A DNA stretch of 35,566 nucleotides. It comes from Bacillota bacterium (GTDB taxonomy: Bacteria > Bacillota > Ch66). Positions 30,813 through 35,566 of this stretch are shown here, piece by piece (the stretch's first letter is position 1; each line of letters begins with the position of its first letter). The notes beneath the pieces were generated by a model. It searched no databases. It had not been told where the DNA came from and saw only the letters and a program-made list of their open reading frames with translations. Location of the stretch: NCBI GenBank assembly GCA_013178045.1, contig JABLXP010000023.1, positions 1 to 35,566 of the forward strand, in the 5' to 3' direction. A program made the translations under genes and the position numbers.

Positions 30813-32036
30813 TCAAGCCCGGCCCCCCAGGAGCCGGCCCCACAGTCCGCGCTTACCCACCGCCGCCAACTCTTCCTGGCTGCCTTTGTTGTTCATCACT
30901 AGGTAAGCCAGGTCTTTCACACTCTGCGCTACCCGCGAGCCGGGGTGGCTGAGCACAAAGGGGACCCCCCGGTTCACCGCCGAAGTGACAATTTTCCCGT
31001 CGCTGGGGATCTCGGACGCGATCCGAAAATTCAAGGCCCTTTCCACATCCTCCGCCTTGATCCCCACATCACTCGTCGCCCGGGTTAAGACCAGTTTGAC
31101 TTTGCCCTTGTGGTGCAGAGACTCAAGCACCTCCATGCTTAATTTGACGTTCTTGATCGTGGGTAAGTCCAGGGCCGCGACCATCAGGATCTGGTCAGCG
31201 GCATCCAGCGCCGTCAGTGTGGTCTCGTTAAAAGCAGCTGGCGTATCGATCAGAATAAAATCATACGTTTCCTTCAGCACCCCCAGGATCTTTTCGACCT
31301 GGCCAGGGCTGATCAGTTCAGCATATTCTGGTCGGTTCGGCGCCGCCAGGATCTTCACCCCCTGCTCCTCAACCAGATAATTTTCCATCAATTCCGCATC
31401 CAGCAGGTGGAACTCCTGGAGCAAGTCGGTAATGGTCCGTCTGGGCATCACGTTGAGCATGACCGCTACATCCCCAAACTGCAGGTCCAGGTCCACCACC
31501 ACCACTCTGGTATTCACCTCCCGCTGCAAGCTCAGCGCCAGGTTGGTGACCAGGGTGGTTTTGCCCACCCCGCCCTTGGTGCTGAACACCGTGACCACCT
31601 GCGGCTTCGGCCGCGTCGCCTGGTCCAGGGCCCGGTGGGTCGCCTGCTGCAGCTTGCGGCGGCGTTCGAGCTCATAGACCTTACGGATGGTGTCGGCCAG
31701 CTCATCACTGCTGAACGGCTTGATCAAATACTCCCGGGCCCCGGCCATCATCGCTTTTTTCAGGTACTCCTGCTCACCCTGAACAGAAATAACAATAATG
31801 CTGGCGGTCGGCACCCGCAGGCTGATGATCTCCGTCGCTCCGATGCCGTCCAGAACCGGCATATTGATATCCATCAGGATAATATCTGGGCGCAACTTCT
31901 CCGCCTGCTTGACCGCCTCTTCACCGTTCCGGGCCTCTCCCACCACCGCCAGATCCGGTTCAAAATACAATAACCGTTTAATGTTTTCCCTGGTCTCGTC
32001 AATGTCATCAGCAATCAGCACTTTGATGCGGGACAC
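30813..32036 (-). CDS. cpaE: CpaE/TadZ pilus localisation protein with receiver domain
   Basis: A fusion of an N-terminal receiver domain with a ParA/MinD-type ATPase (407 residues). The receiver has phospho-acceptor Asp near 56 (DIILMDINMP) and Lys near 106 (LIKPFSSDEL), so it appears phosphorylatable. The ATPase has deviant Walker A FSTKGGVGKTT near 151-161, VVVVDLDLQFGD near 178, and FILIDTPAAFNETTL near 260. TadZ/CpaE proteins position the Tad machine at a cell pole. GTG 32036 follows AAGGTGGTGA. Unlike many TadZ receivers, the acidic pocket residues look intact, suggesting input from a histidine kinase not in the window. Confidence 0.92.
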   Translation of the reverse strand: MSRIKVLIADDIDETRENIKRLLYFEPDLAVVGEARNGEEAVKQAEKLRPDIILMDINMPVLDGIGATEIISLRVPTASIIVISVQGEQEYLKKAMMAGAREYLIKPFSSDELADTIRKVYELERRRKLQQATHRALDQATRPKPQVVTVFSTKGGVGKTTLVTNLALSLQREVNTRVVVVDLDLQFGDVAVMLNVMPRRTITDLLQEFHLLDAELMENYLVEEQGVKILAAPNRPEYAELISPGQVEKILGVLKETYDFILIDTPAAFNETTLTALDAADQILMVAALDLPTIKNVKLSMEVLESLHHKGKVKLVLTRATSDVGIKAEDVERALNFRIASEIPSDGKIVTSAVNRGVPFVLSHPGSRVAQSVKDLAYLVMNNKGSQEELAAVGKRGLWGRLLGGRA

Positions 32037-32081
32037 GGCCTCTCACCACCTTCAATCGTTTCCCGACAACAATGGCCACGT

Positions 32082-32828
32082 CTAATTCACCTGCAGCAAG
32101 TCATGCAGTTCAAACGGACTGGTTGAGACTTTGCTCTGATCCGCGGGTGAGCGCAGCATTAAGCGGATCGCCCCCCGCTCGGCAGCGATGACCAGCGGCC
32201 GGGCCTGCTCCACCGTCACCGCCAGCGTGACCGTTTTGCTTTCGGTTTTCTTCGTGTCACTGGACGCCCCGTCCCCTTTTCCACCCGGACTGGTTTCCTG
32301 GAGGTTCGTCCCCACCGCCAGCACCTCAATGTCCTGCAGGCTAACTACAGTATAGGTCTTTTTGTCGCCGCCTTTTCCATCTGTTAAATCAACCGTGGCC
32401 ACCACGTCCACCCGGTCGCCTGGTTTCAACATGCCGCCGACCCCGCTCACTTCATTGACCGCCACCGCGACCGCTCGCTTACCAACCGGCACGCGATAAG
32501 CCAACCCCTGCCGGGTCTCCCCGGGCCGGACCACCTGGCTCTTCAGCAGTTCCTCCCCGCTCACCACCGGGATCAGGGTCAGTTGGCCAACAGCCTCCTT
32601 CAAGTCAGAGAAGGCTTGCGCATGCACAAACTCTTTTGGGCGTTCGACCTCCTCCACCATCGCTGCCGTGATCAGCGTCCGGGCTTGAAGATCCTGTTTC
32701 GCCACCACCACTTTGACCTTCTCGCCGTGGTCCATGCTTTTCTTTAAATTATTGAGATAAGTATAGACAAATACTGCTGTCAGCAGGCCGAAAATCACGG
32801 CCGCCGTAATGACTGTTCTGAGTTTCAT
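32082..32828 (-). CDS. cpaB: Flp pilus assembly protein CpaB/RcpC
   Basis: A 248-residue envelope protein. It has one N-terminal membrane helix (VITAAVIFGLLTAVFVYTYL), then a SAF domain (VVVAKQDLQARTLITAAMVEEVE, VVSGEELLKSQVV) and an RcpC/CpaB domain (RAVAVAVNEVSGVGGMLKPGDRVDVVA). A Gly/Ser/Lys-rich linker near 180-205 precedes the last strand. It probably helps guide the pilus through the wall. ATG 32828 is its only sensible start. It is coupled to cpaE downstream and the tadG gene upstream. Confidence 0.9.
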   Translation of the reverse strand: MKLRTVITAAVIFGLLTAVFVYTYLNNLKKSMDHGEKVKVVVAKQDLQARTLITAAMVEEVERPKEFVHAQAFSDLKEAVGQLTLIPVVSGEELLKSQVVRPGETRQGLAYRVPVGKRAVAVAVNEVSGVGGMLKPGDRVDVVATVDLTDGKGGDKKTYTVVSLQDIEVLAVGTNLQETSPGGKGDGASSDTKKTESKTVTLAVTVEQARPLVIAAERGAIRLMLRSPADQSKVSTSPFELHDLLQVN

Positions 32829-32853
32829 CCTCGTACCCCCCGCTTTCCCCGCG

Positions 32854-33816
32854 CTAGTGAACCAGCTTTACCCCGTACAGCCCGAACTCGCTCCCGCCGG
32901 GATCAATCGCCCCGCTGGCGATCGTCCGCACAAAACGGCCGACCACATGGTTATCATTGCCAGATCCAGGGGCCTCTTCAACATAAAACGCGGCAAAGCC
33001 AACAACCCGCACCTTTTTAACCTGTCTGCCAGACCAATCATATGGCTCCACCACCGGCACCATCAGCACCCGCGGGCAGTCGCGCTGAAAGCTGGCAAAG
33101 GTGCACGCCGGGCTATGGTGGCAACTTTCAAGCCGGTAACCGATCCCGTCACCTGTCGGCCCCGACATGTTGCCGGTCTCGGTATCCACGACATCGCCCA
33201 CCCGCAGCACCCCTGAGAAACCGTCCTTGAGGTTCTCCCGGTACCGGCAGGCCCCTTTGCCGCCCAACGACAGGGCGCCATACCAGCCCGAGCGGTGGGT
33301 CGGGTCGCCACTACCCTCACCACCTGGCGCGTCTTTCAGGTAGTACCGCTCTCCATAGACAAACTCCTGCCGTCCAATACTCAAGGGAGCCGCTCCGCTT
33401 ATACTCGAAATCGGGCCCACCCGGGCAGTGGCGCTGGCCCTGACTTCCCCCGTTTGGTGTCCCAGCACCCGGGCAAAAAACAGGTTCACGGTTCGCCGCC
33501 CCGTAACCGTAATCTCCCGCGCATCATCGCTGACAGTGACCGTGATTTCACCCGCGTCAGCTCCGTTTTGCGCAGCATACTCGCTGGCCGTGCTTTCCGC
33601 TGTTTCCCGATCAATGAGCAGGTTCTGCCCACCCGCTAAAGCCGCCGCGTCCACCGAGTTGGCCAGCTCTGTTTTTGCCAGGTAAAGGAGACCGGCATCG
33701 GTGACCAGGGCCGTAAACCCCAGCAGACTGACCATACTTAAAGCCACCAAGACTACCACCGTGCCGCGTTGTTCTTGGAACAGACGCCTGATTAATCGAG
33801 TCAGCCCGTTGCGCAA
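32854..33816 (-). CDS. TadG-like pilus-associated protein
   Basis: A 320-residue protein with a Tad-type N-terminus: basic residues, then RGTVVVLVALSMVSLLGFTALVTD as a membrane anchor, then ELANSVDAAALAGGQ. This is the pattern of TadG/TadE-like pseudopilins with the substrate-like hydrophobic helix. The rest is extracellular, Gly-rich, with six or so cysteines (CRYREN, ESCHHSPAC, DCPR) that could form disulfides; no von Willebrand A domain is seen. The start is TTG 33816 with GGAGGT nine bases upstream; the longer frame from 33837 begins before that site. Confidence 0.85.
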   Translation of the reverse strand: MRNGLTRLIRRLFQEQRGTVVVLVALSMVSLLGFTALVTDAGLLYLAKTELANSVDAAALAGGQNLLIDRETAESTASEYAAQNGADAGEITVTVSDDAREITVTGRRTVNLFFARVLGHQTGEVRASATARVGPISSISGAAPLSIGRQEFVYGERYYLKDAPGGEGSGDPTHRSGWYGALSLGGKGACRYRENLKDGFSGVLRVGDVVDTETGNMSGPTGDGIGYRLESCHHSPACTFASFQRDCPRVLMVPVVEPYDWSGRQVKKVRVVGFAAFYVEEAPGSGNDNHVVGRFVRTIASGAIDPGGSEFGLYGVKLVH

Positions 33817-33866
33817 AGAAAACCTACCTCCAGACAATTTCCCCCCGTTACGACTTGACGTTCACT

Positions 33867-34271
33867 TTATTCAATCCGCATGGTTGTTTGCGCGCTCAAG
33901 GGGAAGGGATTGGTTAAAATCGAAGTTATAAAGGGGGCGTACAGGGGAACAGAGTAGTCTACCCGTACGGTCAGGGCCGCCCCGCGGACGCGGCTGGTGC
34001 TATCGGGAGAAATATGAATAATGACCCGGCCTGGGTCAAGCGTCGGAACGGCATTGTTGACCGCATTCGCAATATCGGTATCAGCGGCGCCAACCGCCCC
34101 CGCCCTGGCCCCTTCCCGCGAAGCGTGGGTGATCAAGAGGTAAGCACCCAGCACCCGCCCAAATTCTATAATCCCGAAGATCAGCAAGAGGAAAATCGGC
34201 AGGACCAGGGCTACCTCAACCAGGGCCTGGCCGCGTTGCTGCCGGATTAATTGGTTCAAGTAGACCAGCAT
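33867..34271 (-). CDS. tadE: TadE-like minor pseudopilin
   Basis: A 134-residue protein with the TadE signature RGQALVEVALVLPIFLLLIFGIIEFGR near residues 13-39, a single membrane helix that the prepilin peptidase probably cleaves before QALVE. A soluble domain follows, with THASREGARAGAVGA near 48. ATG 34271 has GGTGAAAAG upstream. Minor pseudopilins of this type are needed for Flp pilus assembly. It lies between the prepilin peptidase and tadG. Confidence 0.9.
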   Translation of the reverse strand: MLVYLNQLIRQQRGQALVEVALVLPIFLLLIFGIIEFGRVLGAYLLITHASREGARAGAVGAADTDIANAVNNAVPTLDPGRVIIHISPDSTSRVRGAALTVRVDYSVPLYAPFITSILTNPFPLSAQTTMRIE

Positions 34272-34290
34272 CGCCTTTTCACCACCATGA

Positions 34291-34836
34291 TCAACCCATC
34301 CACCAGAATGCCGTCAGCGTGCCCAACACAATCGCCACCCCGTAGGGAAAAGCCGTCGACGCAACATCTCGATCCAGGGTATCCAGATTATCCAGGGTGT
34401 CCAGAGTGTTCACTTTCCCGTGACTGACAAGAAGAATATATAAACCGCGGCCCAACCCCTGCAGGCCGGCCAGTCCTATTTTCCGTCTCAGCAAGACCAG
34501 AATAGAAAGCAAGCCACCGAACAGCGCCGTGGCAAAGAAACTATACAAGACAAAGAGTGCCCCTTTAATGGCCCCAACAGTGGCCATGAGCTTCACATCG
34601 CCAGCACCCAGGCCGCCCATGAGGAAAGGGAGCAGCAAGACGGCCAGACCAACCCCCAACCCTTTCAGACTGAAGAGTAAGCCGTCAAAGCCCGCCGCCC
34701 ACGCGTTCAGCCCCAGACCGAGCAGCACGGCGGGTGCCAGCACCGCGTTGTAAATTTTCTGCCCGACTATATCGGAGTAGAGAGAGATGATCAAAGCGAG
34801 CAGCAACACCAGGTTAAGAAAACCCTCCACGTTCAT
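34291..34836 (-). CDS. Type IV/Flp prepilin peptidase (A24 family, TadV/CpaA-like)
   Basis: An integral membrane aspartic protease (181 residues, about six hydrophobic segments) that matures Flp, TadE and TadG. The two catalytic Asp motifs are visible: SDIVGQKIYN near residue 21-30 and GLGAGDVKLMATVG near 76-89. A hydrophilic loop near 145-160 contains the repeat NTLDTLDNLDTLD, encoded by near-identical 9-base units; this is unusual for the family. ATG 34836 begins the gene. It lies 100 bases after the flp pilin gene, with a stable stem-loop between them. Confidence 0.9.
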   Translation of the reverse strand: MNVEGFLNLVLLLALIISLYSDIVGQKIYNAVLAPAVLLGLGLNAWAAGFDGLLFSLKGLGVGLAVLLLPFLMGGLGAGDVKLMATVGAIKGALFVLYSFFATALFGGLLSILVLLRRKIGLAGLQGLGRGLYILLVSHGKVNTLDTLDNLDTLDRDVASTAFPYGVAIVLGTLTAFWWMG

Positions 34837-34891
34837 TCAGCTTCACCTCGCGGTGATTTGCGAACTGAGCCCACACTCAGGCCTGATAGTG

Positions 34892-34924
34892 CTCGACCCT
34901 ACCCATGGACTGAGTAGGGTCGAG
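34892..34924 (-). promoter_or_regulatory. Stable stem-loop between flp and the prepilin peptidase
   Basis: A perfect 11-bp stem CTCGACCCTAC/GTAGGGTCGAG (34892-34902 with 34914-34924) around an 11-base loop, without a T-run. Such intercistronic hairpins often protect the upstream pilin message from 3' decay, or attenuate the downstream genes, so pilin is made in excess. Confidence 0.7.
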
Positions 34925-34936
34925 GTTTAAGAAGAA

Positions 34937-35104
34937 TCAGGGCGTAAGTTTGGTTTTGATGGTGTCAAACAGACTGCTGAGCTGTCCTCCCATGGCCGTT
35001 AAGCCAACAACAGCCACCAGAGCCACAAACACCAGAATCAAACCGTACTCCGCCATCCCTTGCCCGCGTTCCTCCACGAACAGCCGTTTAACCTGACTAA
35101 CCAT
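34937..35104 (-). CDS. flp: Flp-type major pilin
   Basis: A 55-residue prepilin, the main subunit of the Tad pilus. The short basic leader ends in ERG, and the cleavage motif G-QGMAEY follows, with Glu at +5 and Tyr at +6 after the predicted cut at Gly14/Gln15. A hydrophobic helix (GLILVFVALVAVVGLTAMGG) and a short tail (DTIKTKLTP) complete it. It lies first in the tad operon. ATG 35104 has GAGGAGGTGA seven bases upstream, a very strong site, as expected for an abundant product. Maturation is by the peptidase at 34291-34836. Confidence 0.95.
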   Translation of the reverse strand: MVSQVKRLFVEERGQGMAEYGLILVFVALVAVVGLTAMGGQLSSLFDTIKTKLTP

Positions 35105-35190
35105 CCTTTCTTCACCTCCTCATTAACCACAACTCGTCCCTCCCATGTTTCCGTGTATTTTCAGTCTAGCAGAGAAAACGGGGGTTGGGT

Positions 35191-35229
35191 ATCAGCTGAT
35201 CGTCACGATTTTAGTGGGACCAGGGTCCC
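35191..35229. promoter_or_regulatory. Palindrome cluster upstream of flp, possible operator
   Basis: Three short palindromes in 39 bases: ATCAGCTGAT (35191-35200), ATCGTCACGAT read with its centre C (35199-35209), and GGGACC-AG-GGTCCC (35216-35229). They lie between the flp gene and long palindrome copy 2, where the tad promoter should be. No clear promoter was recognised. Confidence 0.35.
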
Positions 35230-35230
35230 A

Positions 35231-35289
35231 GGAAAAAGGGGACAGGCTACTTTTTTGCAAAGCAAAAAAGTAGCCTGTCCCCTTTTTCC
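35231..35289. repeat. Long palindrome, copy 2 (28-bp perfect arms)
   Basis: Arms 35231-35258 and 35262-35289 around AAA, with the same core as 26691-26747. It lies five bases after the stop of the gene at 35294-35557 and may serve as its terminator as well as the left (upstream) boundary of the tad locus. Confidence 0.95.
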
Positions 35290-35293
35290 CTAA

Positions 35294-35557
35294 TTATTTT
35301 GCCGCTTTCTCCAACATGGTAACTCTGGCCACCAGGTAACGAACATCAAGAGCAATATCATCCAATTTTTCCAATTTAGCCCTCGCTTCCCGGAAATTAT
35401 CCTCATGCACCTTCCAAGCATCAAACAAAATACGGATGCGGTCGCTGACCTCTTTCTCCAGCTTTACTTCCACTTTATCCAGGCGGGTCTCAAGCCGGCT
35501 CTGTCCAGCCTCTAACTTCACGACTGCCGCCTTCAGTTCCTGCGTCTCCTGCTGCAC
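35294..35557 (-). CDS. Coiled-coil protein, possibly partial at the window edge
   Basis: Not assigned to a family. 87 residues from GTG 35557, but the frame stays open to the window edge, so the true start may lie outside. The sequence is a long heptad coil (KAAVVKLEAGQSRLETRLDK, then VEVKLEKEVSDRIRILFDAW), then REARAKLEKLDDIALDVRYLVARVTMLEKAAK. There is no signal peptide or membrane segment. Its stop is directly followed by long palindrome copy 2. Confidence 0.65.
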   Translation of the reverse strand: MQQETQELKAAVVKLEAGQSRLETRLDKVEVKLEKEVSDRIRILFDAWKVHEDNFREARAKLEKLDDIALDVRYLVARVTMLEKAAK

Positions 35558-35566
35558 CCCGGCAAC

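Noticed and set aside
31407-31973. 188-codon plus-strand frame opposite cpaE
   Set aside because: Composition (His/Gln/Arg-rich) is that of an antisense shadow; the minus-strand gene is clearly real.
1-35566. CRISPR arrays, tRNA or rRNA genes
   Set aside because: No regularly spaced direct repeats and no cloverleaf or ribosomal RNA sequences were seen.

Overview
The window looks like a chromosomal segment of a motile, Gram-positive-type Clostridium-class bacterium, most likely a Peptococcaceae / Desulfotomaculum-Thermincola type organism. The reasons are the Bacillus-like gene order comF-yvyF-flgM-flgN-flgK-flgL-(DUF6470)-fliW-csrA-hag, a CodY regulator, SigD-type (sigma-28) promoters, a Tad pilus locus of the Gram-positive kind, and strong GGAGG ribosome binding sites. 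Placement below class level is inference. Apart from an IS transposase, all supported genes lie on the minus strand, so the biological order runs from high to low coordinates.

Regions, in transcription order. (1) 34937-27112: a complete tight-adherence (Tad/Flp) pilus locus: flp pilin (55 codons), prepilin peptidase, tadE, tadG-like, cpaB, receiver-fused cpaE/tadZ, tadA ATPase, tadB, tadC, then a DUF192 gene. Two copies of the same long palindrome (35231-35289 and 26691-26747) bracket this locus exactly. (2) 26590-24971: codY and comF. (3) 24893-17937: late flagellar block yvyF, flgM, flgN, flgK, flgL, DUF6470, fliW, csrA and flagellin hag. The hag leader has a GGA-in-loop hairpin and a GGA-rich Shine-Dalgarno, which fits CsrA/FliW control. 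(4) 17695-7407: an unknown gene, a Maf flagellin glycosyltransferase, and a GDP-type legionaminic acid pathway (LegB, LegC, LegH, LegG, LegI, PtmE, LegF), interrupted by a frameshifted radical SAM/SPASM gene. Together these should make CMP-legionaminic acid and attach it to flagellin. (5) 7300-4709: a cyclic-di-GMP-I riboswitch on the minus strand. An IS1634-type element (5273-7209, with terminal inverted repeats, a 4-bp target duplication and a frameshifted transposase) sits immediately 3' of the aptamer and cuts it off from an orphan HicB antitoxin gene. (6) 4545-1058: a SigD-type promoter driving fliD-flaG-fliS-fliT. (7) 948-1: a two-zinc-ribbon protein with a structured 5' leader, and a cluster of DnaA-box-like 9-mers near the left edge.

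The points most worth following up are the c-di-GMP riboswitch severed by the IS, the layered leader architecture of hag and csrA, the palindrome pair framing the tad locus, the radical SAM gene inside the legionaminic acid operon, and the unassigned structured leader of the zinc-ribbon gene. Both broken genes (transposase and radical SAM) differ from an intact frame by one base, so sequencing error cannot be excluded for either.
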